A stretch of DNA of 64,000 nt. Origin: Notospermus geniculatus (taxonomy: Eukaryota; Nemertea; Pilidiophora; Heteronemertea; Lineidae). Where the stretch lies: the NCBI GenBank assembly GCA_002633025.1, contig NMRB01000803.1, forward strand, positions 210,894-274,893, given 5' to 3'. This document shows, one piece after another, positions 10,791-21,236 of the stretch; the first letter of the stretch is position 1; each line of letters begins with the position of its first letter. Position numbers and translations under genes: made by a program. The notes beneath the pieces are model-generated. The model was not told the DNA's origin. It saw only the letters and a list, made by a program, of their open reading frames with translations, and ran no database searches.

Positions 10791-11245
10791 CCAGAATATG
10801 CTTATATTGACAGGGTCATCTTGTCAATTGACAAGTTTTCAGCTTGTCATCATCGATAAAGGCTTCTTATCATTGAAACAAATACATCTTGTCTTTCACG
10901 CAAGAACATCTTATCTTCTAGACAAGAACATCTCATCATTGAAACAAATCTTGCCATTCAGACAAGAACATACACCACCCTCCAATAGCTAGAGAGTTAG
11001 TTTCATAAATACATGTAATGTCGTCAATAATTTCCTGCGCTGGCAAGTTGTATGCCATAAAAAGTAAGTTTTTTATAAAAGCCAAGTTTTTATGGAAACC
11101 TACCTTTTTAAACCTCGACCCCACTGACCAAGATGATTTCGCTGGGATGAGGTTGCGAAATACCTGTATTTTTGTATTTCATTTTTCCGTCAGGGCCGAC
11201 GCTATAGCATTATTGGCCCTGGTAAGTACAGAGGAGGCCATCACA
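10791..11245. other. No gene; CTTGTC/GACAAG-rich tract
   Basis: From 10760 to 10970 the motifs CTTGTC, GACAAG and CATTGAAACAAAT recur about every 20-30 bases in both orientations, giving many short hairpins. It is probably an imperfect satellite or foldback remnant. Confidence 0.4.
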
Positions 11246-11249
11246 AGCT

Positions 11250-11443
11250 ACTCATGTTCCTCACTTGGATGGGGTATTTTACTTGCCCTTGCAAAGACAC
11301 AAGGTACAAGGCACCACGGCTTACTGTCCCATGCGACGGACGTGAAGAGCCGGGAATGAAATCCCATATGGCCCGGGCTGGATTCGAACCCGGGACCTGC
11401 CGCTTGCTAAGCGGACGTGATAACCACTAGGCTATCAGGCTCC
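11250..11443 (-). mobile_element. tRNA-derived SINE copy B (minus)
   Basis: Read on the minus strand it begins GGAGCCTGATAGCC, with a box A-like TAGCCTAGTGGTTATC, an anticodon arm around TTAGCAA (AGC, alanine-like) and a box B GGTTCGAATCC. The T stem has two mismatched pairs and the acceptor halves do not pair, so it is not a working tRNA. The body down to 11250 matches 6407-6530. Same SINE family as copy A. Confidence 0.75.
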
Positions 11444-11559
11444 TCAAATACCTGTCCCCATAGTGCTGTGCGTGCAACCATATACATCATGACTCATGGG
11501 CCCCAGGTTTCCTATCCTCGTCCCAATATGAATCGTGTACGTGGGACGAGGTAGAAAAT

Positions 11560-11893
11560 ATAAGTTTCGTGATAAAAACTAAGTTTTTGTACGCCGTTTG
11601 TCCAGTTATTCAAGAAAGTTATATTTTCTACAAAAATACTGGTTTTATTGAAGAAAAACTAAGCTTTTTCCATAAAACTAGTTTTTTAAGCATAGATATA
11701 GGTTTATTGGCTATTTTTCCATTTACTGCCGAAAACTGACATTTTTAGACAAAAACCTTTTTGTGGTTTGTTTTAAAGTTTTATGCTGATGGATTGAAAA
11801 ACCTGTATTTTAGCCAAAAAACTTAGTTTTATTGCAAAAAAACCAGGTTTTATTGCAAAATAATTAAAAGTTTATGACAAAAACTGGGTTTTT
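11560..11893. repeat. AAAACTAAGTTTTT-type degenerate repeat field, left part
   Basis: Short units such as AAAACTAAGTTTTT and AAACCAGGTTTTATTGC repeat with drift. GTCCAGTTATTC (11609-11620) is inverted at 12923-12934, so 11590-12957 may be one foldback with soft arms, later invaded by the element at 11895-12804. A related field is at 49745-50060. Confidence 0.6.
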
Positions 11894-11894
11894 A

Positions 11895-12804
11895 GCTCAC
11901 CTCTGTGAGGTGAGCTTCTCCCATGGTGTGTCGTCCGTCGTCCGTCGTCGTCGTCGTCGTCCGTCGTCGTTAACAGGGGTGGCACGTTTCTAAACCGCTT
12001 GGGTTACAAATTTGAAATTTGGTGTACAGGTACCCTATGGTCAAAACTATCTCTGGACCGAAACTTAGCGCTTCTGCTTTTACACTCTAGCCTGTAGGGG
12101 GCGCTTTGTGAAAACCTTCTTTCGGCCGTATCTCCTGAACGCAGTTAGCTAGAACCACGAAACTTTTGTGGTGGGTTCCTCTGATGAGACTTCATCACAT
12201 AAATCCCGGGTTTTTGATTTGACCTACTTTTCAAGGTCACAGAGGTCAAAGTTCAAAATTCACTGTTTGGTGGCACATTTCATTGCTATTTGACATAGAG
12301 TGTTGTGATTTGGTGTGAAGATATATCTAGGCACCCTACACGAATGCACCAAATTTCAACCCGATCGGACATCAAATATGGCCGCCAGGAAGCCATCTTG
12401 AAAAATGGACTTTGACCCACATTTTATAAATAGGAGTTGGTAGGATGTTTTAACGTTGTCAAAATATGTATCTAAGTACCATATAAATATATGGTAAATT
12501 TCAGTCAGATTCTACGTCAAATATGGCCGCCAGGGAGCCATCTTGAAAAATGGACCCACACCTCATAAATAGTGGGAGCTAGGATGCTTTAACCGTGCCT
12601 AAATATGTGTCTTGGTACCGTCTACTTATATGCCAAATTTCGGTTCGATTGGACTTCAACATGGCTGCCAGGCGGCCATCTTGAAAAATCGACTTTCGCC
12701 ATATCTCATCGGTAGTAAATGTTACGATGTTTCTGCACTAATCCTTCACCATTCAGTGTATCACCAGGCTACTCACACTTCATACTCTGTCACAGAGGTG
12801 AGCA
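11895..12804. mobile_element. GCTCACCTCTGTGAGGTGAGC element with AATATGGCCGCC repeats
   Basis: It starts with a self-complementary AGCTCACCTCTGTGAGGT run, then a (GTC)n-like patch (11930-11975), and ends CACAGAGGTGAGCAC. Inside are three to four units of about 145 bp, each with ATGGCCGCCAGG..GCCATCTTGAAAAA (near 12379, 12524 and 12663). A relative in reverse orientation is at 38880-39735. No transposase frame. I know such GAGGTGAGC-ended repeats from marine invertebrate genomes, but not their class. Confidence 0.65.
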
Positions 12805-12831
12805 CAATGGCACTGGCCATTTCATTTGGGA

Positions 12832-12960
12832 GAAAATATTAGTTTTTGTCCTAAAAACTATATTTTATCCACAAAAAATAAGTTTTATGAGCATAAAACT
12901 AAGTTTTATTGCCAAAATATAGGTTTTTTGAATAACTGGACAATCCGCTTGCGATAGGCA
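12832..12960. repeat. AAAACTAAGTTTT field, right part
   Basis: Continuation of the 11560-11893 field after the inserted element, ending TTGAATAACTGGACAATCCG, the inverse of the left margin. Confidence 0.55.
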
Positions 12961-13239
12961 TTTAGATAATGTTTTAAGCTACACATATGATGTTCTTAAT
13001 CATTTCTGAATGCAACGCATTAATTGATCTGCGAGATAATAACTCGTCGAAATCTGTTGGCCATCTGAACCGGCCACCAGGTTGCGCGATCTATAATATG
13101 GTCGGTGACGCTGGTCACGTGATCAGTGGTCCAATCCTCCTTGAGAACTGCTTCGTGAATCAACTTCACATTTTCACTGATGTTTTTAGTGTAGAAAGCA
13201 TCAGCGGGCACTCAGCACGATCAGCTCGCCAGGCAGCTT

Positions 13240-16200
13240 TCATACCCGTTTAGTTTGACATGGTAGTAATGATTTTAAGATATCCGCTGCATCTTTCCTG
13301 AATTTTTTGCCGCCAATGCAATACAGGTAAAAATTTAGTCCGAAATTCAGACCCCAGATATCCGCTAGAAACATGTAACCAACCTTATATCGCATGTACC
13401 AATAAGGCTCATTGAAATCATAAACCGCCTTCAGTGCAGGAAGATCGAATATCATTTCGTAAACTCGTAATGGAATCGAACAGATAACATAGGCACAGCT
13501 GACTAGAACGAGCATGCGCGTTAGATGACCTGTTTCCTGTTTCCGTTTCTCGTCGCCCTTAGTTTGTGCTCCTACGGTCATGAGATTTCGTTTTTGCGAT
13601 GCCCGTTTAGCTGTTATGATTATCCAAATGTTTACGGTGAGTATGATGGCGAAAGGAATGAGTGTACCGAAAAACAACTGAAACATTGAGCCGAACATCT
13701 CCAAGGCTGGCAGATTCGGTACGTGCGGCTCGATCGATTCGACACCTAAAAATAAAGTTAAATGTTACAATATAAATCTCAAAGGAACTGCTCATTCAGC
13801 GCAAACCCTTGATCAATTCTGACCCATTTTATACAATCGAGTGCAGAAGCGTAGCAAGACGGGCAAGGAGATACGTCCAGAGTCACACGCCGATAGTGGG
13901 GTCCGAGCCTGGGGCCGTATCCATAAAACATCTAAGTGTAAAATTGAAAAATTTCCCTACCTTTTGTTTGGAACAATAGTTTAAGGGAAATTTTACACTT
14001 AAGGTGGAAGACGGAAGGATGTGATGACTTTCTATTTTCATATTCATTATTTGTATCTCCTTTATGTGACCCCTCGCATAGCATAAAACTGTTTGGGTTC
14101 GGGGATTGTTTGGGCTACTCGCAGGCTACTGATGGACGCCTCGTTTAAACATAGGCCATTGAACCATCTTTTTTGAAGATGGGGATTTGGCCTAGTGATT
14201 AAGGCGTGCTGTCCCTTAGTGCTGGCGATTGATGCCTCATGTGAGAGGGTCCGTGGGTTCGAATCTGGTAGAAGGACGTGATGACTTTCACCTTAGAAAC
14301 CCGTTTATATTTTCATATTCATTATTTGTATCTGCTTTATGTGACCCCTCGCATAACATAAAACTGTTTGGGTTCGGAGATTGTTTGAGCTACTCGCAGG
14401 GTACCGATGGACGCCTCGTTTAACATGCCACTGAACCATCTTTTTTTGAAGATGGGGATTTGGCCTAGTGGTTAAGGCGTGCTGCCCCTTAGAGCTGGCG
14501 ATTGGTGCATCATGCGAGGGTCCGTGGGTTCGAATCTGATAGAAGGACGTGATGACTATCATAAGATGTGATATGCATACGGCCCCTGAGACCACATTCA
14601 TGAAACTAGCCTACTTAAGTCTAAATGTGACACTTATCCTTTGTTCGACACAAAAGATAAGTATCACACGTTGACTTAAGTATGTTTATGAATATGAGTC
14701 CTGGATCTCATGATTGCTAGGCAATCCCCTCAAGCGCCCCTACGAGCAAAAATTATTTTCTCAAAAGAACTGCAATTATCTTTCTATCAATACGAGATGT
14801 TCCGCTGGAATCAGAACACGGATACATACATGTACATGTACCTGTTATGGGATCTTGTGAGTATCCATATATATAAAGCACATTAGCATTAAGGCCGAAT
14901 ATAACAACTAACGTAATTGCTACGGTCCACTTGGCTCTAAAGGTCGTACAAAGCCTTTTCGCCGCCATTGGAAATCTGACTACTATCAGACGATCTACAG
15001 ACATCTCGACCAAAAAGAATCCGGATGATATAGCGAATGAGTAATTGAAGTAGAAGGTTAATCTAGAAATATAGTAAATTATACTGCACATACTCAGTAC
15101 AAGCGACAGTGCATTAAGAATTCGTTCAGGTCTAACGACGCCTTTTTACCTCGCAAGTCGTACTCATGTGCTACATGCACAAGCCTCCAGCCCCCAGCAG
15201 CATGTTGAACATCAACAGAGAATTTTTGCTTTTAGGTGACTGAGGTACACCCTCCTCCTATCAGTCTACTATTCCATCCAAGGCATCTGTCATTGACGAA
15301 AAATATTTTACCCAATTTTTCCGCCGTACACGATCAATCGTTTTGGTCAAGTTTTTTTCATCCAACTTTGGGGATCGTGTGCAGCGGGCATCCGCTAAAA
15401 GCACATGACTTGTATGTCTTATCTGGCCACCACGGAAACTCGCTCAACACACAAATTATTAAATATACATGTTGGTGGACCGACACCTAAAAGTAACATA
15501 CGGTTCCAAACTCAGTCGGTGCGGTTTTGGTCAGCAGTTAGTACAACAAAATACAGTTGAAAACAGTCAATTTCAGCAATGCCTAATGTGCCCTATTGAA
15601 GCCGTGGTACGCCATCCCAACGAAACTGACAGGCGCTGTAGCCCTAATGCCCGCTGTAAACGATCAATCATTTTTTCCAAACTTTTCCGTCAACCATTTT
15701 GGTCAAACTTGTAAGTAGAGGGTCCCGCCGTACAATGTTTATCCAGTCTTTCACAAAACGGCATTACAAAACCCGTCCAATTGCATAACCACCATTCATA
15801 ATATGACATTTGTAATCACGAAACTCTAATTCAACAGGCTTAACTGCTCAATAAATATCCATGCCCCTGGTACACGGTCAAATGTTATCAATTCGTCGTT
15901 CAAAAATAGGACAGGTGTGACAGAAATGCAGGTCCGCCCGGAACCAAGGTCCCACGGACCTTGGTTACTTAGGAATAGGGGCCCTCCGGGCCCCCATTCC
16001 TTAGGAACCATTGCCCTACCCGGACTTCCGTTCCTGTGTTATTATTATTGTTATTATTATTATTATACGACACTTATATAGCGCCCTCTTCCTCGTGGCT
16101 CAAAAGCGCTGTACATAAAACAATATAATATTAGAATAATTGTGAGATAAGACATTAAGGAGAAGACGACAACCTAAAACTCTGAGTAAAAAGATGGGTT

Positions 16201-19200
16201 TTTAAAAGTTTCTTAAAAGTCGGACGGGTACAGTCTCAGCCAGCCTTACACCGAGGGGGAGTGTATTCCACAGACCAGGAGCCACCTGTCTGAATGATCT
16301 TTGGGCGAACTTCTTTGTCTTGGTTCTAGGAACAGACAGGAGGCACCGGTCTGCAGAACGCAGAGTCCTCGATGGTGTGTAAGGCTGTATGAGAGAAGAG
16401 ATATAACTGGGTGCACATCCATGTAAAGCCTTAAAAACATAGAGTAAAATCTTGAATTCAACTCTAGCCTTCATGGGAAGCCAGTGCAAATGAATTAGAA
16501 CTGGGGAAATGTGGTCTCTTTTCCTGCACTTGGCTATGACTCGTGCTGCCGAATTTTTGACACGCTGCAACTGGAGCATCAAATCGGCTGAGATGCCGTA
16601 CAAAAGCGCGTTGGCATAATCAAGCCTTGAAATTACTGTTGCTTGAATGAGTGCTCTGCAGGCATCATCAGTAAGGAATTTTCTGATTCTGCTGATGTTT
16701 CGCAAATGAAAGTAGCAGCTGCGCGTTATGTGCCGTACATGATCTCCCATCTCAAGATTCCTGTCTAGCAGTAATCCTAGATTCCTGACAGTATGTGAGG
16801 GGTAAATCACACAGCCGCCTACCTCAAGAGACAACGCCGCAGTGACGCAATTCAAAGCTTTGGGACAAAACACAATGAACTCAGTTTTGTCATCATTTTG
16901 CTTAAGTCCATTTTGCCTCAGCCACGGCTTTAACTCCTTCAAACATGACACGAGTTTTGCGATGGCAGAGGCAAAATTGACTGGTGATGGCCTGGTGTTA
17001 CCAATCCTATATAAAAGGTATAGGACTCTGATTACTAGGGGACTTAGATTTCTTTTACAACAGTGACAGAAATCAAAGTCCGCCGTAACCGTAGTCCTTC
17101 CCCTTTTGTATTAAATGCACGATAGGATCTGTATAGCTCTTAAAACAGGACGTGCATTCAAATAGCTAAAATATTCGGTCGTCGGTCAGCCGGTCACTCG
17201 TGCACTGAAAAAAAATTTCGGCTCATGTTGAGTACTTTGGGCTACTCATCAGTCATTTTGTCCGTGAGATGAGTAGAAAGGTACTAATTGGGTACTAACT
17301 GGGTACTCATCGGGCCAAGGAGCTGCATTTGGAGTTCCTTGCTACTCGCTATGAGTATCTTTCTACTCGCTATCAGTACCTTTCTACTCAATATGAGTAC
17401 CTTTCTACTCATCTCACGGACAAAACGAGTACCCCGAAGGTACTCAACATGATTAGGATTTTTTTTTCAGTGTGGTGTAGTGGTTCGGGGACCTGCACAT
17501 TAAGCAAATACTGCGGGTTCGACTCCCTGTCGGGCAGCTGTTTTTTTGTTTAATTTTTTTTCTTGTCATCTTTGATCATTACACAACATTAGGGAGGTTT
17601 CGCAAGCGCCCGGTTAGGCCATACGACGACGTTTATCTATTGTTTAGGTATACCCACACAATAGATAAACGTCGTCGTAGGGCCTAAACTGGCGCTTGCG
17701 AAACCTCCCTATTGTCTTTTGGACTTCGATTTCTAGTCGTAGGTCTGTCGGACTCTGATTTCGAGGAATATTGGTCTATGGACTTGAATGTCTAGAAAAG
17801 CATGTCAGGCGGACTTGCATTCCGAGGAAAGCAGGTCCGGCCGACTTGCATTCCGAGGAAAGCAGGTCCGGCGGGCTTGCATTCCGAGGAAAGCAGGTCC
17901 GGCGGACTTGCATTCCTAGGAAAGCGGGTCCGACGGAGGACCTGATGTATCGACGCTTGAAAGGGCAAGTGAACGATGTGCCTGGCGCGGATTAGAGCAA
18001 TAGAGCCATAGTGCGCTGTAACCGGAGTTATATGCACTTTACATGACATTTTACCGAGGGTGATCTTGTCATGACTATATCCCCGCAAGGACCAACACGG
18101 CCCTATTTTCATCAGGTCGTGGTTGGCGCAGGTTTTCAAATTGCAGCACCTCACTGCGAGTGAAAAATATGTGCAGAATACTTTGAGTTATGTAGATCAT
18201 GTGCATAACTCAAAGTATTCTGCACATATTTTTCATTCGCCGGCGTATATCAACCCTGAAGTTTTCTTTAATTTTGAGTAGGACTTGGGATCCTAGATTT
18301 CTATCGTAACGGAAGTCCGCCTAGGACCACTGTTTCTAAATGTTGGACCTCTATTCCTAAGGAGGCGCAGTCCTAGGACATTGGTTCCTAGGAATCTTGG
18401 TCCTAGGACTACAGTTCCTAGTTGTCCAGGGCCCAGTTTCACAAAGAATCTTAAGTCTAAAGTTTGACTTAAGTCATCATGTGACCAGGTTTCAGCAAAT
18501 CAGATGGCTTCATTTCAGACTTAAGTTTTTTCTTAGACTTAAGATTCTTTGTGCAACTGGGCCCAGGACCGTAGGACTTAGATTCCTAAGAGTTAGGGTC
18601 CGTAGGACTTAGAATCCTAGGAGTTAGGGTCCCGCGGACCCTACTTACTAGGACCTGGGTTACTTTCATTACACCTGCTCTATTCCATCAATTTCCAAAC
18701 TTTTGATGCAAAAATATGACCAAGAACATGTACTTTCATATGAAAAAAAAACGTGTTAAAATTGACCCAGTAGTCCTAATAATTGAAATATTCCAGTTAT
18801 CTGGCGTAGTTAATCTTATTTTAAAGACTGTCCATGTGCGTGTACCATTAGCCCATTTTGAATAACTTAGGTCTTATCTTATCTTAGCCACTAGTGGCAC
18901 TGTATAACTGGATCAGGTAGTGCTTTAATGGAGGCGGCTCTGTCATTACATAGCGAGTCGTTCTACATGTATGATGAATATGAAAATAACATTCTTACTC
19001 TAGCGATCGGCCAATGAAATCACCAAGGAATCTCCTCACCACTTTTGCCTCGAAAAGAAGGGCAGTTGTATCGCCGCAGAGTAATGTAGCGGTGTCAACG
19101 ACTGCGAGTGCAGCCATGTACACTGATGTCGAAATTTTGCGATTGTCCTTACGGGTCACCACCAAGAAAGACATAGCGTTCCCTGGAATACCGATGACAG

Positions 19201-19435
19201 TGCCTGTATACCACAAGTAATTTAGGGCAATCTTGTAGATGTATTCTAAGAACAGAACGGTCGGAGACTTCCCGCTGACGGCCGTCAACGTGAAGGCGAG
19301 AAACGCTTCCGTTGAATTCTGAAAAGTCAAAGCATTCTTTAGGCCTACATGCTGCAACTTGTTTACACCAGGACTCCCTTTCACATTGCTGGGGAAATGC
19401 ACCTGGATTTTCCACGCCAACAATAATTTGAACAT
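13240..19435 (-). CDS. Rhodopsin-class GPCR, three exons: complement(13240-13745, 14842-15131, 18999-19435)
   Basis: This is a seven-helix receptor for an unknown, probably peptide, ligand at the plasma membrane. Exon 1 ends CTAGA/GTAAG (phase 2), exon 2 begins at 15131 after TTAG and ends ACAG/GTACAT (phase 1), and exon 3 begins after TTTATTTTTAG. All phases agree and the join is 411 codons (410 aa). Helix 1 about 66-94 with GN at 85-86; helix 2 about 101-125 with LAVVD (D114); helix 3 ends VDRLIVVRFP (DRL 192-194 for DRY); helix 4 about 212-234; helix 5 about 262-287; helix 6 about 317-341 with SIP in place of CWxP; helix 7 about 361-386 with NFYLY (380-384) for NPxxY. A short tail has Cys405. 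An NST glycosylation site lies at residues 40-42. The start ATG (19435) is the first in frame but unproven. The divergence from DRY and NPxxY resembles lineage-expanded invertebrate FMRFamide- or TRH-receptor-like families. The introns are full of repeats. Confidence 0.82.
13911..14003. mobile_element. Intact GGGGCCGTATCCATAAA MITE (empty site)
   Basis: GGGGCCGTATCCATAAAACA, then AAGTGTAAAATT, a TTTGTTTGGAACAATAG centre and GGGAAATTTTACACTTAAGG form a small palindrome. Its single TTAA at 13981-13984 corresponds to the duplicated TTAA around 3329-4063. It lies in GPCR intron 2. Confidence 0.7.
14070..14545 (+). mobile_element. Tandem tRNA-SINE units (tail-head-tail-head)
   Basis: Two tRNA-like heads (14181-14272 and 14454-14543) carry box A TGGCCTAGTGGTTAAGG and box B GGTTCGAATCT and look like a long-variable-arm tRNA (Leu/Ser type). 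Each is preceded by a tail with GTGACCCCTCGCATA..ATAAAACTGTTTGGGTTCGG and GAACCATCTTTTTTGAAGAT. The unit is about 273 bp. The array lies in GPCR intron 2, and an inverted copy is at 48385-48600. Confidence 0.8.
14593..14700. mobile_element. Foldback MITE, ATTCATGAA/TTTATGAAT ends
   Basis: CATTCATGAAACTAGCCTAC with ACTTAAGTCT and GATAAGTATCACACGTTGAC with ACTTAAGTATG are inverted arms around TTGTTCGACACAAAAG. Same family as the fragment at 1-40. Confidence 0.65.
15140..16030. other. GPCR intron 1, left part; no gene
   Basis: Includes TTTTCCGCCGTACACGATCAATCG-like text at 15318 and a similar GCCCGCTGTAAACGATCAATC at 15648, a dispersed duplication. The stretch 15912-16012 has inverted GGTCCGCCCGG, CCAAGGTCC/GGACCTTGG and GGGGGCCC motifs of the CAGGTGTGA family. 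Confidence 0.35.
16035..17000 (-). pseudogene. L2/CR1-like LINE, 5'-truncated: reverse-transcriptase C-terminus and 3' end
   Basis: The minus frame (about 17000 to 16202) encodes the end of a LINE reverse transcriptase: NGLKQNDDKTEFIVF, then HTVRNLGLLLDRNL, then SRLDYANALLYGI, then LHWLPMKARVEFKILLYVFK. These match the thumb and C-terminal region of CR1/L2-type ORF2, which copies LINE RNA at the target site. The catalytic FADD box is missing because the copy starts after it. Downstream, GCGCTTTTGAGCC and GGGCGCTATATAAGTG followed by (ATA)n-rich DNA (16045-16075) is the stem and microsatellite tail typical of L2-like 3' ends. It sits in GPCR intron 1 in the sense direction and has no role in the receptor. 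Confidence 0.85.
17300..17430. repeat. Tandem TACCTTTCTACTC repeats
   Basis: About five units of 20-24 bp such as TATGAGTACCTTTCTACTC. The flank GGGCCAAGG..GAGCTG gives no gene. The margins CTCATGTTGAGTAC (17222) and GTACTCAACATGA (17440) pair, so this may be a small foldback. Confidence 0.65.
17468..17545 (+). mobile_element. tRNA-like SINE head
   Basis: Box A-like TGGTGTAGTGGTTCGG and box B GGTTCGACTCC about 45 bp apart, followed by a T-rich tail. Acceptor halves do not pair, so it is not counted as a tRNA gene. Confidence 0.45.
17591..17710. mobile_element. Palindromic MITE 1 with AGGGAGGTTT tips
   Basis: AGGGAGGTTTCGCAAGCGCC at the left is inverted exactly at the right end. The arms continue to GACGACGTTTATCTATTGT. 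The tips are shared with 22092-22244 and 37612-37751, but the inner arms are unrelated to those. Confidence 0.8.
17811..17934. repeat. Four-copy 31-bp minisatellite
   Basis: Units of ACTTGCATTCCGAGGAAAGC plus AGGTCCGGCG repeat four times at a 31-bp period. The period is not a multiple of three, so the open frames crossing it in both directions are incidental. Confidence 0.85.
18156..18240. repeat. Long near-perfect hairpin (37-bp stem)
   Basis: GCGAGTGAAAAATATGTGCA and following bases to 18192 pair with 18204-18240, with one wobble-type mismatch and an 11-bp loop. It lies in GPCR intron 1. Confidence 0.85.
18429..18565. mobile_element. GGGCCCAGTTTCACAAAG MITE
   Basis: Left GGGCCCAGTTTCACAAAGAA and right TTCTTTGTGCAACTGGGCCC are inverted; CTTAAGTCTAA and TTAGACTTAAG extend the stem. 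It is a common type of small palindromic MITE. Confidence 0.75.
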
Positions 19436-19499
19436 GTTGAATGACAGTATATTTATAATAGAGTTGTTGACAACTCATAACTGTTCGGAACGACCAAAC

Positions 19500-19753
19500 T
19501 TTTCCCCAGGTAGGCCCAAAGTTATGATGTAATATGCCTAGTAATCACCAATCATGTCGTAATAACTCAAGCAGCGACATAACAACCAAGTGATCAATGG
19601 CATTATCCTGACACCGTCAGGTCACAATGAATTGAAGCTAGCACATTTGTGGTGAAAGGCTTGTTATTGTTGCGTTTTATTCACTTCACCTCTTACCTCA
19701 CATGTTTCAAACTGCTTGGAGAGAAAAATAATGATCGCAGACCTACTAGACAG
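19500..19753. other. Upstream side of the GPCR; no clear promoter
   Basis: Nothing recognisable beyond AT-rich text. The receptor promoter or a 5' non-coding exon could lie here or further to the right. Confidence 0.3.
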
Positions 19754-19922
19754 GTGTGACAGGAATCAACGTCCTAGGAATGCAAGTCCGCCAAACAACA
19801 GCTCGCTATTGTAAGGTTATATTCGAATGGCCATGGTCTCCATAGCCATATATTCTAATCCCTTGCTGAACAATAAGACCGGACTTTGATTCCAGGGGGA
19901 CTTTGATCCCCGTTACACCTGT
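19754..19922. mobile_element. CAGGTGTGACAGGAATC foldback
   Basis: CAGGTGTGACAGGAATCAAC at the left is answered by TTTGATCCCCGTTACACCTG at the right. Internal CGTCCTAGGAATG and CGGACTTTGATTCC lie between. Family members share these tips but differ inside. Confidence 0.6.
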
Positions 19923-20090
19923 GTAGTAGAATCTAATGTCCCCCGATATGTGATGTCCCCCAACAATACATACGGATTAAGCGGCACCATTGAATTGGAC
20001 TCTAGAGAGACCAAGACCCTTAATCCTGTGACAAACAATGCAGGGGCATCAGGCGGGTGGGGACATTATTTTTTATCACACCTGTGTAAC
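19916..20090. mobile_element. ACACCTGTG-flanked repeat, inverse of the 51.2-kb copy
   Basis: The interior (CCCCCGATATGTGATGTCCC, TCTAGAGAGACCAAGACCCT) is the reverse complement of 51245-51392 and 8930-9066. It ends TATCACACCTGTG. It shares its left tip with the preceding element, end to end. Confidence 0.65.
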
Positions 20091-20094
20091 ATTT

Positions 20095-20872
20095 ATCAGT
20101 GTTTCTGCGTGTGAATGTTCTTCCCCATTGTACTGGAGTATCGAATTGTCATGGTCTCTCACGCTGTCTTTTTTCACAATGTCTCCAATACTTAGAAGGA
20201 AACACCGAAAATGAGGAACATTGGCCGGTATTACACCAGCAAATCACCATCGTTTGTTCTTCACTCAGGCTGGGATTACATATACAATGTTCAAGACATG
20301 ATGGATGTTTGGTGATCTGAGATAAATTCTATTTTCAGAGTCTCCATGAATACTCCTGTCTCCTCTACTGTTACCACACTGCATTCCTTAGATCGCTGTC
20401 TTCTATTTCTTATACAAGAGCCACCTGCACTCTCCCAACAACTCTTCCCAGACTGTCACCACAACAGTAATACAACAACAGTCCAGGACATAACAGTTGT
20501 GGACTTGTGCATTCAATGTGTAATCGGTGCTGGTCCAACAGTTTAATAACAGTTTGAAAGGGGCAAACTGCGCTCTGGTAAAAAAGCCTGGCCAGTGAAC
20601 CACATAAGACTTGACACAAAATGGACAAAGGGTGAACATGTTCAGTGATCACACACTTCATTTCAGAATGACATTTCTGATTTCCACTCTGGGATTGGGT
20701 TTATTATTGCATCATTGATGTTATGTTACCGAAGTCATATAACCCTGATAGGCATATTACATCATTAGCATAGGCCTACTTGAGGGAAAGTGTGGTCGTT
20801 CCCAACAGTTATGGGTTGTCAACAACGATCGGAGGCAGGGACAACATCATTATTGTTCAAACATCGATCTCT
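20095..20872. other. No gene seen
   Basis: Open frames in several phases overlap here without any recognisable motif. GTGTCAAGTCTTATGTGG and ACAGTTTGAAAGGGGCAAAC are unique in the window. Confidence 0.35.
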
Positions 20873-21236
20873 CAGGGCCGTAGGAAGGGGGGGGGGGTAG
20901 CCTGGTTCCACTGGCCTCCACAGATGGCGTTGGGGTGGGAGTGTGTAAGGCCAGGCACGCGGTGATGAAAAAGCCCTGAATTCCGGGCTTTTCTGACGTC
21001 ACCAACGGTCGACGAGTCACGTGATTTCAAGACAAGATGGCGACGTTGTTTAACCACATTCGATCGGGAAATTTGGATTTTTCTTTGATTGAATGACACT
21101 TGCATGGCAAGAGTGTACCCCGGTACAATTTTGTTCTCAAATGCCCGAAAATGGGGTAAAAGCACTTTTATTTTCTAAAATTATTTAATCAAATCGTTGC
21201 CCTGCCCCCTACCTCAAGGACGTTCCTACGGCCCTG
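20873..21236. mobile_element. CAGGGCCGTAGGAA MITE, copy 1
   Basis: CAGGGCCGTAGGAA (20873-20886) and TTCCTACGGCCCTG (21223-21236) are inverted ends. The interior from ACACTTGCATGGCAAGAGTG to TTTATTTTCTAAAATT is related, in inverse, to 26821-26900. A poly-G run follows the left tip, as in the second copy. No transposase. Confidence 0.75.

Noticed and set aside
11360-11443. Functional tRNA-Ala(AGC) gene
   Set aside because: T stem has two mismatches and the acceptor halves do not pair; a second decayed copy shows that it is a SINE.
17771-18154. Protein frames with repeated GLAFRGKQVRRTC
   Set aside because: Produced by the 31-bp minisatellite, whose period is not a multiple of three.
20872-21165. 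97-aa minus-strand frame in the CAGGGCCGTAGGAA MITE
   Set aside because: Overlaps the terminal repeat and poly-G run; no motif; the second MITE copy does not keep the frame.
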